Both the position numbers and the translations under genes were made by a program. A model generated the notes under the pieces. That model was not told the DNA's origin. It did no database searches and saw only the letters and a program-made list of their open reading frames with translations. From Mycobacterium ostraviense (lineage in GTDB: Bacteria; Actinomycetota; Actinomycetes; Mycobacteriales; Mycobacteriaceae), in assembly GCF_002705925.1 (NCBI RefSeq), contig NZ_NKRE01000001.1:3803625-3867624 (forward strand): a DNA stretch of 64,000 nucleotides, in the 5' to 3' direction. Every line of letters starts with the position of its first letter. The stretch's first letter is position 1. Shown in pieces: positions 40,886 through 49,750 of this stretch.

Positions 40886-43311
40886 TGACGGCGAACTCAG
40901 CAGCCGAGCCGCCACTGGCCGGCTATATGGTGGTGGAGCTGTCCACCGGCATTGCCGGCGCCTACTGCACCAAACTGCTGGCCGACGGCGGCGCGGACGT
41001 CGTCAAAGTCGAACCGCCAGAGGGTGATCCGTTGCGCTCCTGGTCGGCCTCGGGAGCCGTCGTCGAGCCCGGCACCGACGGCGCGCTGTTCAGCTTTCTG
41101 GCCGGCGCGAAATACAGTGTCGTTGTCGATCCCGCCAGCGGGGCCGATGTCGAGTTGGTCGAGACGCTGTTGGCCTCGGCCAACGCCGTGGTGTGGTCGG
41201 CCGGTTCGGCGGTCGCTGAGCATTTCAGACCCGAGGAGATGCAGCGCCGCCATCCCCACCTCATCGTCACCTCGATCAGCCCCTTCGGACTGCACGGCCC
41301 CTGGCACGACCGCCCCGCAACCGAATTCACCCTGCAGGCGTGGTCGGGTGGCATGGTCGGATTGGGGCGCGGCGTCCCGGACCGGGCACCGGTATTCGTC
41401 GGCGGACAGGTCGGCGAATATCTCGCCGGGGCCTACGCGAGCGCTGCCACCCTGGCGTCCCGTCACCGCCAAATCAGCAGTGGAGCAGGGCAACTGATCG
41501 ACCTGTCCATGCTGGAAACCCAGGTCCTCGGTCTGACCTACTATCCCGCGACCTACTTCGAAATGCTCGGGCGGCCCTGGCGCGACGCCCGCAAGCTCAC
41601 CGTGCCGGGTGTGGCGCAGGCGCAAGACGGATTGGTGGACCTCGGATGCGGCACTGCGCAGCAATGGTTCGACCTGTGCACGATGGTCGGCCACCCGGAG
41701 TGGATCGACGAACAATCACCACTGTCGATCACCGAGCAGGCCAACGTCCATGCCGACGAGATCTACGCGTGGGTACGCAGTTACCCGGTCGACGAGATCC
41801 GGGAACTCGCCACGGCATTCCGCATTCCCAACGCACCGGTGGCCAACGGCGCCAACATCGCATCGCTGGAGCACTTCCGGGAGCGCGGTTCCTTCGTGGT
41901 CAATCCCCGCGACGGGTTCCTGCAGCCGGGCCATCCTTACCGGATGTGGCCCGCGCAGCTTCGCCAACCGGCACCGGCGCCGCGGCTTGGCGAACATACC
42001 GAGCGTTACCGGTCCGCGGGCACAGCGCCAAAGACGCCGCCCACCGATGTGCCAACTTCGTTGCCGCTCAGCGGTCTTCGTGTCCTCGACATGACGACCT
42101 TCTGGGCCGGCCCCTGCTGCACTCATTTCCTGGCCATGCTCGGCGCCGAGGTCATCCATATCGAGTCCACCCGCCACCCGGACGGGACCCGGCTGATCGC
42201 CGACATCGCGGTGACCGAGGATCAGTGGTGGGAGAAGTCGCCGATCTTCGCGGCACTGAACACCAACAAGAAGGACCTCACGCTGGACCTGGCCAGCCCG
42301 CGCGGCCGAGAGGTGCTGCATCGGCTCATCGTGACTTGTGATGTGATCACGGAGAATTTCACGCCTCGGGTAATGGACCAGATGGGGTTGGATTTCGCGA
42401 CCATTCAGTCGATTCGCCCCGATGTGGTGATGCTGCGCATGCCCGGGTTCGGCCTCAACGGGCCGTGGCGGGACAATCCGGCATTCGCCTACGTCATCGA
42501 ATCCGCGGCCGGAATCAGCTGGCTGACCGGCTATCCCGACATTCCGCCGTTCGAGCCGTATTCGGTCGGTGACCCCAATTCGGGTGTGCACGCGGTCAGC
42601 GCATTGCTGCTGGCGCTCGAGCATCGCCGCCGCACCGGCCAGGGCGTGCTGGTGGAGGCGGCTATGGTGGATGCGGCACTGAGCATCGCCGCCGAGCAGA
42701 CCATCGAATACACCGCTTACGGCGCGGTGCTGCAGCGAGCAGGCAACCGGGGACCCACTGCGGTGCCGCAGAATCTTTACCGCAGTGCCGACATCGACGA
42801 GTTCGGCCGCGCTGACAGTTGGGTCGCCATCGCGGTGGCGACCGACGTCCAGTGGCAACACCTGTGCACCGCACTTGGATCACCCTCGTGGGCGACGGAC
42901 CTCGCGCTGGCCACCGCCAGCGGCCGACGGGCCCACGAGGATGTGATCGATGATCATCTGGCGGCATGGTGCGAGCGGCGCAGCAGCGATGCGATTATCG
43001 CGGCGTTGTGGGATGCCGGTGTGCCGGTGGCCAAGGTGATACAGCCGCACCGCCAGCCAGAGCTGGCGCAACTGGTCGCTCGCGGCTTTTTCGAGGTCAT
43101 CGACCACCCGGTGAATGGCCCGGTTAGGCTCAGCAGCATGCCGATGCGGTTGTCTGGCGGGCCTTGCCGGTTCCACACCGAGCCGGCGCCGCTGCTGGGA
43201 CAGCACAATCGTGAGTTACTGAACCAACTCGGCCTGTCGGCCGCCGAGATCGCCGAATTGGAAGCCGACGGCGTGATCGGCCAGGCGCCGGTGATGTACT
43301 CGGCAACCTGA
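40885..43311 (+). CDS. Two-domain class III (CaiB/BaiF) CoA-transferase
   Basis: The 808-residue protein consists of two complete CoA-transferase domains, about 1-385 and 390-808; the family norm is about 400 residues. The second half has the catalytic Asp in SVGDPNSGVHAVS, whereas the first half has FVGGQVGEYLAGAYAS with no Asp at that place. The first part begins with GYMVVELSTGIAGAYCTKLLAD and the second with LRVLDMTTFWAGPCCTHFLAM. It would move CoA from a donor thioester to the pathway acid, replacing an acyl-CoA synthetase in this operon. Confidence 0.88.
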   Translation: MTANSAAEPPLAGYMVVELSTGIAGAYCTKLLADGGADVVKVEPPEGDPLRSWSASGAVVEPGTDGALFSFLAGAKYSVVVDPASGADVELVETLLASANAVVWSAGSAVAEHFRPEEMQRRHPHLIVTSISPFGLHGPWHDRPATEFTLQAWSGGMVGLGRGVPDRAPVFVGGQVGEYLAGAYASAATLASRHRQISSGAGQLIDLSMLETQVLGLTYYPATYFEMLGRPWRDARKLTVPGVAQAQDGLVDLGCGTAQQWFDLCTMVGHPEWIDEQSPLSITEQANVHADEIYAWVRSYPVDEIRELATAFRIPNAPVANGANIASLEHFRERGSFVVNPRDGFLQPGHPYRMWPAQLRQPAPAPRLGEHTERYRSAGTAPKTPPTDVPTSLPLSGLRVLDMTTFWAGPCCTHFLAMLGAEVIHIESTRHPDGTRLIADIAVTEDQWWEKSPIFAALNTNKKDLTLDLASPRGREVLHRLIVTCDVITENFTPRVMDQMGLDFATIQSIRPDVVMLRMPGFGLNGPWRDNPAFAYVIESAAGISWLTGYPDIPPFEPYSVGDPNSGVHAVSALLLALEHRRRTGQGVLVEAAMVDAALSIAAEQTIEYTAYGAVLQRAGNRGPTAVPQNLYRSADIDEFGRADSWVAIAVATDVQWQHLCTALGSPSWATDLALATASGRRAHEDVIDDHLAAWCERRSSDAIIAALWDAGVPVAKVIQPHRQPELAQLVARGFFEVIDHPVNGPVRLSSMPMRLSGGPCRFHTEPAPLLGQHNRELLNQLGLSAAEIAELEADGVIGQAPVMYSAT

Positions 43312-43319
43312 AGCGCACC

Positions 43320-44120
43320 ATGGCAATTGACCCATCCGACATTCTCCTCAACGGCCGCGTCGCGGTGGTAACCGGCGGTGGATCGGGGATCGGGCGCGGT
43401 ATCGCCGCCGGCCTGGCGGCCTTCGGCGCTTCGGTGGCCATCTGGGAGCGCGACCCCGAAAAATGTTCGCAAACTGCGGAATCCCTCAAAGTACTAGGCG
43501 TCACCACCGATGTTCGGGACAGCGGCCAAGTCGACGCCGCGCTGCAGCGCACCGAAAGCGGATTGGGGCCAGTGAGCATCCTGGTCAACAACGCCGGCGG
43601 CGTGTTCTCGTCGCCGCTGCTGGAGACCAGCGAAAACGGTTGGGATGCGCTCTACCGCGCCAACTTACGCCATGTGCTGTTGTGTACGCAGCGCATCGCG
43701 CGGCGCTTGGTGACTGCGAGCGTGCCTGGCAGCATCATCAACGTGACCTCGATCGAAGGCGTGCGGGCCGCACCGGGTTACGCGGTCTACGCCGCGGCCA
43801 AAGCCGGTGTGATCAGCTACACCAAGACCGCGGCTCTGGAACTGGCGCCGCACCGCATCCGAGTCAACGCGATCGCACCGGATATCACGCTGACCGAAGG
43901 CCTGGAGCGCCTCGGCAGTGGCACCGAGATGGCCGGCATCGGCACCGTGGTGCCGTTGGGGCGCCCCGGGTCTGTCGACGAAATCGCCGGCTTTGCAGCC
44001 TTTCTCGCCTCTGATATGTCGAGCTACCTCACCGGCGAAACGCTGCACGTGGACGGTGGTACGCACGCCGCGGGCGGTTGGCATCACGGCTCCCGGACCG
44101 GGGAATACCGGCTGGGCTAG
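43320..44120 (+). CDS. Short-chain dehydrogenase/reductase
   Basis: The 266-residue SDR has TGGGSGIGRG near 19-28, NNAGGVF near 92, Ser in NVTSIEG near 142, Y-x3-K in YAVYAAAKAG near 155, and C-terminal LHVDGGTHAAGG. It starts 8 bp after the CoA-transferase stop and is the last gene of the TetR-led operon. Probable step: dehydrogenation of a 3-hydroxyacyl-CoA or of a ring alcohol. A 300-bp region with a large hairpin follows. Confidence 0.87.
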   Translation: MAIDPSDILLNGRVAVVTGGGSGIGRGIAAGLAAFGASVAIWERDPEKCSQTAESLKVLGVTTDVRDSGQVDAALQRTESGLGPVSILVNNAGGVFSSPLLETSENGWDALYRANLRHVLLCTQRIARRLVTASVPGSIINVTSIEGVRAAPGYAVYAAAKAGVISYTKTAALELAPHRIRVNAIAPDITLTEGLERLGSGTEMAGIGTVVPLGRPGSVDEIAGFAAFLASDMSSYLTGETLHVDGGTHAAGGWHHGSRTGEYRLG

Positions 44121-44191
44121 CGAGGCTGCCGGCGTGGCGCGGTAGTCGTTGGACGTGACAATGAGTCCCCGGGTCGAGTGTCATGCCCCCG

Positions 44192-44345
44192 TATCGAGTG
44201 TGCGCCGACGGCTTTGGGCGTGCGCGTAGGGCGGAAATATCACGATCGGCCCGCCCTGACGGCACGCTCAAAGCCGTCAGCGCACAGTCGATACTGTCAG
44301 AGCACGCTCGACACCGTGAGCGCAGGCTCGACACCGTCAACCCCG
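44192..44345. repeat. Large hairpin followed by three 20-bp repeats
   Basis: Between two convergent SDR genes (44121-44448 has no gene). Left arm from 44192 to about 44234 pairs with right arm about 44249-44293; the core GTGCGCCGACGGCTTTGGGC-type arm (44200-44223) matches its partner (44262-44285) at 22 of 24 positions. Three imperfect 20-bp units follow from about 44286: AGTCGATACTGTCAGAGCAC, GCTCGACACCGTGAGCGCAG, GCTCGACACCGTCAACCCCG. Likely terminator plus repeat remnant; not a CRISPR. Confidence 0.7.
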
Positions 44346-44448
44346 ACGACAACGCACCCCCACCACGCGCCAGCTTGTCGCTGTGAGGTGGGCGAATCGC
44401 GTGTTCCCCCGGTCAGTGACTGGTGTGGCTGAAGGGATTGGCGCGGCC

Positions 44449-45288
44449 CTAGTGGCGCCAACCCTCGGCGGCCTGCTCGTCGAAGGTTCGATCGATACGT
44501 TCGAACCTGCGCCGGATCGAGGTCCGAGAGGCCTGGTGCGGCAGCGCATAGAGACGGTTGGCCAGAATCGCGTCGGCCGTCAACCGTGCGGCGTCGTCAA
44601 CGGTGAGGCTGTCATCCTGCGCCGGCAGTGGACCCGCCGCGCCCGTCATGTCCGGCGCCGATGACAACCCGTAGTCAGCACCGCGGATTCGTTCGGAGTT
44701 GGACACCAGTTTGGTGTCAACTACCATGGGGCACAGCACCGTAACGCCGACACCACGGTCCTTGACCTCGCGGGCCAGGGTTTCGGCCAGGCCGACGACG
44801 CCGTACTTGGCAACGCCGTACGCCCCGAGGCCGACATTGGGCACCAGCCCGGCGAAGGATGCGGTGAACGCGATGTGACCGCCATGTTCGAGCAGCCCCG
44901 GCAAGAATGCCTCGACGGCATGAATCGAGCCCCACAGGTCGATATCGATCACCCAGCGCCAGTCGTCGTGCGTCATGTCGGCGATCGGACCCGCGACGAC
45001 AATGCCGGCGTTGCTGAAGACGATGTCGACGCGCCCCAGCCGGCGGGTAGCTTCGTCGGCGAGACGGGTGACTTCGCGCAGATGGCGGACGTCGCACATG
45101 ACACCGTGCACCTCGAAGCCACCGGCACGCAGGTGCGTGACGGCCTGTTCGAGCCCGGGCTTGTCGATGTCGGCGAGCACGACACTGGCGCCGCGACGGG
45201 CGAACTCGGTGGCCGTGGCCAAACCGATGCCACTCGCGCCGCCAGTGATGACCGCCCCGCGCCCGGTGAATCCGTCCATACGACGCAA
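44449..45288 (-). CDS. Short-chain dehydrogenase/reductase
   Basis: The 279-residue SDR has TGGASGIGLATA near 15-26, SNAGIVV near 92, catalytic Ser in FTASFAG near 139 and Y-x3-K in YGVAKYG near 152. The C-terminal tail is longer than in classical SDRs (RRFERIDRTFDEQAAEG). It is the third gene of a minus-strand unit P450 - SDR - SDR, 2 bp after the previous stop. Start Met1 or Met4 (MDGFTGRG) are both possible. Substrate unknown. Confidence 0.85.
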   Translation of the reverse strand: MRRMDGFTGRGAVITGGASGIGLATATEFARRGASVVLADIDKPGLEQAVTHLRAGGFEVHGVMCDVRHLREVTRLADEATRRLGRVDIVFSNAGIVVAGPIADMTHDDWRWVIDIDLWGSIHAVEAFLPGLLEHGGHIAFTASFAGLVPNVGLGAYGVAKYGVVGLAETLAREVKDRGVGVTVLCPMVVDTKLVSNSERIRGADYGLSSAPDMTGAAGPLPAQDDSLTVDDAARLTADAILANRLYALPHQASRTSIRRRFERIDRTFDEQAAEGWRH

Positions 45289-45290
45289 CC

Positions 45291-46130
45291 CTATTTCAGG
45301 CAGCTTCCCGCGTCGACGGGCAGGGTGACTCCGGTGATGTACCGGGATTCGTCGGAGGCCAGGAACAGCACGGCATTACTGATATCCTCGGCCTCGACCC
45401 ACGGAATCGGCAGCGTGTGGAACAGCTGACAGACCGGCGCCATGTCGTCGGCACCCGGATTCTCCAGGTCCGGGCGGAACAGCTTCCACGTCCCCTCGTT
45501 CATGATCATCGCGGTGCTGACATGCGTCGGATGCACCGAATTGACCCGAATCATGTGCTTTCCCAACTCAACTGCGAAGGACCGCATCAGGCCCACCACG
45601 CCATGTTTGGCCGCCACATAATTGCCGCAATGGGGGTAGGCCTTCAGTCCGCCCACCGAACTGGTCAGGATGATCGACCCGCCGCTGCCGCCGGCAATCA
45701 GATGGGGCACACCGGCTTTGACAGTCTTCCAGACACCCGACAGGTTGACGTCGATCATCTCCTGCCAGTCGTGTTCGGTGGTCTTGTCCAGGGTGTCGCC
45801 GCCGTTGCCGATCCCGGCGTTCGCCACGATGATGTCCAGCCGGCCCAATTGCTCCACGCCGGTATCCACCGCGGCTTTGAGCGCGTCGTAGTCGCGCACG
45901 TCGACCTCGGCCGTGAAGATTCTGCGGTTGTGGCCCTTGACGAGATCGGCTGTCTGGGCAAGGTCCTCGGGGGTCGAGGCCGGGATGGTGGTGTTGGCGA
46001 CGATGGGTTTGCACACGTCGACGGCGATGATGTCGGCGCCTTCCTGCGCCAATCGCACCGCGTGGCTGCGGCCCTGACCGCGTGCCGCCCCGGTGATGAA
46101 GGCGACTTTCCCGTCGACACGTCCAGCCAT
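45291..46130 (-). CDS. Mycofactocin-type short-chain dehydrogenase
   Basis: The 279-residue protein begins GRVDGKVAFITGAARGQG and continues SHAVRLAQEGADIIAVD, the signature of the SDR subfamily that works with the peptide cofactor mycofactocin. It keeps NAD tightly bound and passes electrons to that cofactor. It also has the typical insertion after the first strand (about 40-60), VANAGIGNG, Ser in LTSSVGG and Y-x3-K in YVAAKHG. The start is ATG at 46130 with GAGG ahead. Mycofactocin synthesis genes are not in the window. It lies behind a P450, suggesting oxidation of an alcohol made by it. Confidence 0.88.
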   Translation of the reverse strand: MAGRVDGKVAFITGAARGQGRSHAVRLAQEGADIIAVDVCKPIVANTTIPASTPEDLAQTADLVKGHNRRIFTAEVDVRDYDALKAAVDTGVEQLGRLDIIVANAGIGNGGDTLDKTTEHDWQEMIDVNLSGVWKTVKAGVPHLIAGGSGGSIILTSSVGGLKAYPHCGNYVAAKHGVVGLMRSFAVELGKHMIRVNSVHPTHVSTAMIMNEGTWKLFRPDLENPGADDMAPVCQLFHTLPIPWVEAEDISNAVLFLASDESRYITGVTLPVDAGSCLK

Positions 46131-46153
46131 GATTACCTCATTTCTCAAGCAGC

Positions 46154-47356
46154 TCAGCCGATTACGGCCGGCATGGTCTCCCAGCCCCGCACCGTAGAGG
46201 TGGGGGACAGCTTTGCGTTGGCGAGGTCCACGTCCCATGCCGGGAAGCGCTTCAGGATCTCCTCGAGCGCGATCCGTCCCTCCAGCCGCGCCAGCGCCGA
46301 GCCCAGACAGTAGTGGGTACCGACGCTGAACGTCAGGTGCTGACGCGGCTCGCGCCGGATATCGAAAACATCGCCATCGGGCGGGAATTGGCGGTGGTCG
46401 CGGTTGGCCGCCCCGATGAGCATCATCATGACGCTGCCCTCGGGCACCTGCCGGCCGTAGTACTCGACGCCTCGGGTCACATACCTGGCCACGTGCGGAG
46501 CTGGCGGCTCGTACCGCAGCAACTCCTCGACGGCCTGCGGAATCAACGACGGGTCGTCGACCAGCGCGCGGCGCTGATCCGGATGCTCGGCCAGCACTTT
46601 GCCCGCCCAGCCGATCAGCCGGGTGGTGGTTTCGTTGCCCGCTCCGGACACGACGCTGACATAGGTGAGCAGTTCGTCGCGTCTGAGCCGGCGCACCGTT
46701 GCGGTCTCGTCCTCGAACTCGACGTTGAGCAGTTCGGTCATGATGTCGTCCGAGGGATGCTCGGCGCGCCAATCGAGGTAGCGGGCGAAGAAGTCGCCGC
46801 TGGCCATGCCGTAGGCGGAAGCCTTCATCGGCTTGCCGGCCTCGGTCCGCAGCTGAGCGTTGGCGAAATCGCGTGCGGCTTCTTGGTCTTCCTCGGGCAC
46901 GCCCAGCAGCATGCCGATGACCCGCATCGGCATCTGCGCTCCGAGGTCGGCGACGAAGTCGAACTTGCCGGTTCCGACCAGCGGATCCAAACTGCGCGAA
47001 CAGAATTCGCGGATCTGCGGCTCAAGATCGCTGATCTTGCGCGGGGTGAACATGCGCGACAACAACTTACGGTGAACGTCGTGAATGGGCGGGTCCTCGA
47101 ATACCAGCACGCCCGGCGGGATGTCGATGTTGGCCTTGATGATTTCCAGGATCGCGCCCTTGGCTGAGCTGAACGTCTGATAATCGACGATCGCCCGTTC
47201 GACGTCGGCGAACCTGCTCAGCGCGTAGAAGTCGTGCCGGTCGTTGTAGTACAGCGGTGCCTCGTCCCGGAGCCGGCGGAACATCGGATAGGGGTCGGCG
47301 TTGAGCGCTACGTCGTACGGATCGAAATACACGTCGCTAGCTGCGGTGACTGTCAC
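46154..47356 (-). CDS. Cytochrome P450
   Basis: The 400-residue protein has I-helix GAGNETTTRL (Asn in place of the more common His/Gln), ExxR in EELLRYEPP, and heme loop FSVGTHYCLGSALARLEG with Cys near 347. No ferredoxin gene is adjacent; the [2Fe-2S] ferredoxin at 1832 and the small ferredoxins at 34937 and 63104 are candidates. It is the first gene of the unit with two SDRs, so a hydroxylation followed by alcohol oxidation is plausible. The 196 bp upstream contain a GAGAAT-type site. A CYP family number cannot be assigned. Confidence 0.9.
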   Translation of the reverse strand: MTVTAASDVYFDPYDVALNADPYPMFRRLRDEAPLYYNDRHDFYALSRFADVERAIVDYQTFSSAKGAILEIIKANIDIPPGVLVFEDPPIHDVHRKLLSRMFTPRKISDLEPQIREFCSRSLDPLVGTGKFDFVADLGAQMPMRVIGMLLGVPEEDQEAARDFANAQLRTEAGKPMKASAYGMASGDFFARYLDWRAEHPSDDIMTELLNVEFEDETATVRRLRRDELLTYVSVVSGAGNETTTRLIGWAGKVLAEHPDQRRALVDDPSLIPQAVEELLRYEPPAPHVARYVTRGVEYYGRQVPEGSVMMMLIGAANRDHRQFPPDGDVFDIRREPRQHLTFSVGTHYCLGSALARLEGRIALEEILKRFPAWDVDLANAKLSPTSTVRGWETMPAVIG

Positions 47357-47495
47357 GGGTTATCGCCTCTCGCCGGAACGCGCTCACCCGTTTCCCCCAC
47401 GGGAGCGCGAATCGTGCCGCATCTGAACTCTGTCATCATTCGCCAATATGTGTCAACGGCGGATTCGTTTTTGCTATTTATCAATCTCAATGGCG

Positions 47496-47510
47496 GAGAA
47501 TCAAGTTCTC
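47496..47510. promoter_or_regulatory. GAGAAT-type operator before the P450-SDR unit
   Basis: GAGAATCAAGTTCTC: the outer five bases of each arm pair (GAGAA/TTCTC), with the inner part imperfect. It lies 140 bp before the P450 start and 43 bp downstream of the tetR stop. The local sequence is AT-rich compared with its surroundings, as expected of a promoter. It is weaker than the other members of this motif set. Confidence 0.55.
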
Positions 47511-47552
47511 AACGGCTCGGCTCGATACGACTCGGTGCGATATTTGGAACCG

Positions 47553-48272
47553 CTACGCGCCGGCGAAGCCGCGTGAGCAGAAGTCCCATACCTCCTCGGC
47601 GGTGATGGGATGGGCCGTCGCCTCGTCTTTGCCGCCGCTTGACTGCGCAATGAACATGACGGTCTGCATGGTCATCGCGGCCATCCGCCGGGGATTGACG
47701 TCGACGCGCAGCTTGCCGGCTTTACCGGCATCCTCCATGAGCTCGGTCAGCAACGCCAGCAGGGGTGCGTGAGCGATCTTGACCTCGGCCGGATGCGTAA
47801 CGAGCAGGCGCGGCGCGAAGTCGGTGAACAGGGGTCGCTGGGCCGTGGGGTCGGGCCGTGAGGCCTCGTACAACAGCTCGATGGCGACTTTCAGCCGCTC
47901 CAGCGGGTCGGTGTGTCCGTCCGTAGCGGCCCGGATCTGGTCGGCCGAACGGCTCAGCGCATCCTCGAACAACGCAAGCAGCAGCTCGTGCTTGCCGTCG
48001 AACTGTAGATAGAAGCTCCGCAACGACTGGCGGGAGCGGTCCACGACTTCCTGGACGGTGAAATCCGTGCTGCCCTTTTCGATGATGATCGCCTGCGCGG
48101 CGTCCAGGAAACGCTGAACCCGCTGTGCCGCCCGCAATTTCGCGGTCTTGATGGACCGCTCGACGGCACGCTGCTTCCAGGCCGGTTCTTCGCTGGGATT
48201 AGTCACGGGCGGCTCGGGCGACTGCCGCGGGGACAAAACATGGTTGGACTGTACCGGAGAACGCCGTGGCAT
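47553..48272 (-). CDS. TetR-family regulator, likely master of the GAGAAT regulon
   Basis: The product has 239 residues from ATG at 48272 (the frame could start 7 codons earlier). An about 40-residue leader rich in Pro and charged residues precedes the helix-turn-helix (AAQAIIIEKGSTDFTVQEVVDRSRQSLRSFYLQFDGKHELLLALF), and a ligand domain of the TetR_C type follows. The recognition helix SRQSLRSFYLQF is atypical. The gene is divergent from an acyl-CoA dehydrogenase gene, with a perfect GAGAATACTATTCTC in between, the classical layout for autoregulation. Confidence 0.88.
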   Translation of the reverse strand: MPRRSPVQSNHVLSPRQSPEPPVTNPSEEPAWKQRAVERSIKTAKLRAAQRVQRFLDAAQAIIIEKGSTDFTVQEVVDRSRQSLRSFYLQFDGKHELLLALFEDALSRSADQIRAATDGHTDPLERLKVAIELLYEASRPDPTAQRPLFTDFAPRLLVTHPAEVKIAHAPLLALLTELMEDAGKAGKLRVDVNPRRMAAMTMQTVMFIAQSSGGKDEATAHPITAEEVWDFCSRGFAGA

Positions 48273-48336
48273 CGCTGCGCTCGACCTCCTCACGGGCTCG
48301 TCGACGATGTCTTGGAGATTGTAACTTCCTCAGAGT

Positions 48337-48351
48337 GAGAATACTATTCTC
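48337..48351. promoter_or_regulatory. Perfect GAGAAT palindrome between tetR and an acyl-CoA dehydrogenase gene
   Basis: GAGAATACTATTCTC is identical in all 15 bases to the site at 2156-2170, 46 kb away. It is 65 bp before the tetR start and 53 bp before the dehydrogenase start. This is the copy that links the motif to a specific regulator. Confidence 0.85.
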
Positions 48352-48403
48352 TTACCCGCGTGTTTGGGAAGCACGATCAAAAGAGCGGGCGTCCAGGAGT
48401 GCC

Positions 48404-49579
48404 GTGCAGCTGACCTTTGATGCCGACGTCGAGGCCTTTCGCCGCGAGTTCGTCGCGTTCCTCGACCATCATCTGCCCGACGAGGCTGCGGGGATGCAGC
48501 GGCCGCGTTCGTGCTCGCACCTCCCGCAGTGGGCGCGCCGGTGGCAGCGGCTGCTGTTCGACAACGGGTGGCTGCTGCCGGGCAATCCGGCGGAGTTCGG
48601 CGGCCGCAACGCCTCGCTATTGCAGCAGTACGTGTACTTGGAGGAATTGGCCCGGCGGCGCATTTACCGCAGCTTCAACCCGCAGGGTGTGGGGATCATC
48701 GCCGAATCGTTGCTGTCGTTCGGGACCGCGGAGCAGAAGCGGCGCTGGGCCGTGCCGATCCTGCGCGCCGAGCTGACCGCGTCGCTGGGCATGAGCGAAC
48801 CCGGCGCCGGTTCGGATCTGGCGTCATTGACGACGCGGGCGGTGCCCGATGGTGACCACTTCGTCGTCAACGGACAGAAGGTGTGGACGTCGGGCGCCCA
48901 TGACGCCGATGTGTTGCTGACGTTCGTGCGCACCGACCCCCAAGCCCCGAAACACCAGGGCATCAGTGTCTTGCTGATTCCCACGGATACCCCCGGTGTG
49001 GTGCGACGACCGTTTCCGTCGGTGTGCGGTCACGACGACGTCGAGTTCAACGAGGTGTTCTTCACCGATGTGCGGGTACCGGTCGAGAATCTGGTGGGAG
49101 AGCTCAACGAAGGCTGGCGGGTGGCAACCGGCTCACTGGGCCACGAACGCGTCATGCTGTGGCTGGGATACGCAAACCTGTTGGGCGAGTTGACAATCGA
49201 CTTCGCTCCGACGGGAATTCTGCAACGCGATCGTTACGCCACGCTGGTGATGGATACCCACGCGATGCGGCTGCTGGGGTCTGCGGCCCTGGCCCGGGCC
49301 GCGCGCGGAGACGAAGATGTGCCCGCCCAGTCCGTGCTCAAGCTGCTCGGTTCGGAGGCCTTGCAGCGTGCCTCGGAAGATGCGCTGAACGCCGCGGAAG
49401 CCGACGGGCTGGTGCACCCCTGCGTGAGCGCCCCATTCGCGCCGCTGAACCTCGACGCCCACTACGGCAGCTGGTTCGACCGGTATGCGCGCAGCTTCGC
49501 CGGCACCATCGCCGGCGGCACCTCGGAAATCCAGCGAAACATCATCGCCGAGCGCATCCTCGGCCTCCCGCGCGACTAG
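48404..49579 (+). CDS. Acyl-CoA dehydrogenase
   Basis: The 391-residue FadE-type flavoprotein has SLGMSEPGAGSDLASLTTRA near 130, GQKVWTSGAHDAD, and the C-terminal GGTSEIQRNIIAERILGLP. GTG at 48404 follows CAGGAG and gives the usual family length; the frame extends upstream to 48266 through the operator region, so earlier starts are rejected. It stands alone on the plus strand, controlled from the divergent promoter shared with tetR. Alpha-beta dehydrogenation of an unknown acyl-CoA is expected. Confidence 0.88.
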   Translation: MQLTFDADVEAFRREFVAFLDHHLPDEAAGMQRPRSCSHLPQWARRWQRLLFDNGWLLPGNPAEFGGRNASLLQQYVYLEELARRRIYRSFNPQGVGIIAESLLSFGTAEQKRRWAVPILRAELTASLGMSEPGAGSDLASLTTRAVPDGDHFVVNGQKVWTSGAHDADVLLTFVRTDPQAPKHQGISVLLIPTDTPGVVRRPFPSVCGHDDVEFNEVFFTDVRVPVENLVGELNEGWRVATGSLGHERVMLWLGYANLLGELTIDFAPTGILQRDRYATLVMDTHAMRLLGSAALARAARGDEDVPAQSVLKLLGSEALQRASEDALNAAEADGLVHPCVSAPFAPLNLDAHYGSWFDRYARSFAGTIAGGTSEIQRNIIAERILGLPRD

Positions 49580-49636
49580 GCCCCGTCGGCGCAGCCGCCG
49601 GCTGACACCGTCACGGCGAAACGTACCCACCCTAGA

Positions 49637-49728
49637 GGGGTGTGTATACCCAGATAGGGCTTCCTTTGCTGGTCAGTGTGAACGATTACGCGCTATTTAG
49701 GGTCTAAAGACCATACCCGTGTAGGGTA
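49637..49728. promoter_or_regulatory. RicR-like copper boxes before a Met-rich membrane protein gene
   Basis: The downstream box TACCCGTGTAGGGTA (49714-49728) is a perfect TACCC-N5-GGGTA palindrome, 22 bp before the ATG at 49751. An imperfect box TACCCAGATAGGGCT lies at 49637-49651. Both fit the mycobacterial RicR consensus. The palindrome is followed by CTTATG, a possible -10 element overlapping the box. Confidence 0.75.
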
Positions 49729-49750
49729 CTTATGTGGCATCATTCCACGC

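Noticed and set aside
44286..44345. 20-bp repeats considered as a CRISPR array
   Set aside because: No spacers, only three degenerate units and no cas genes.
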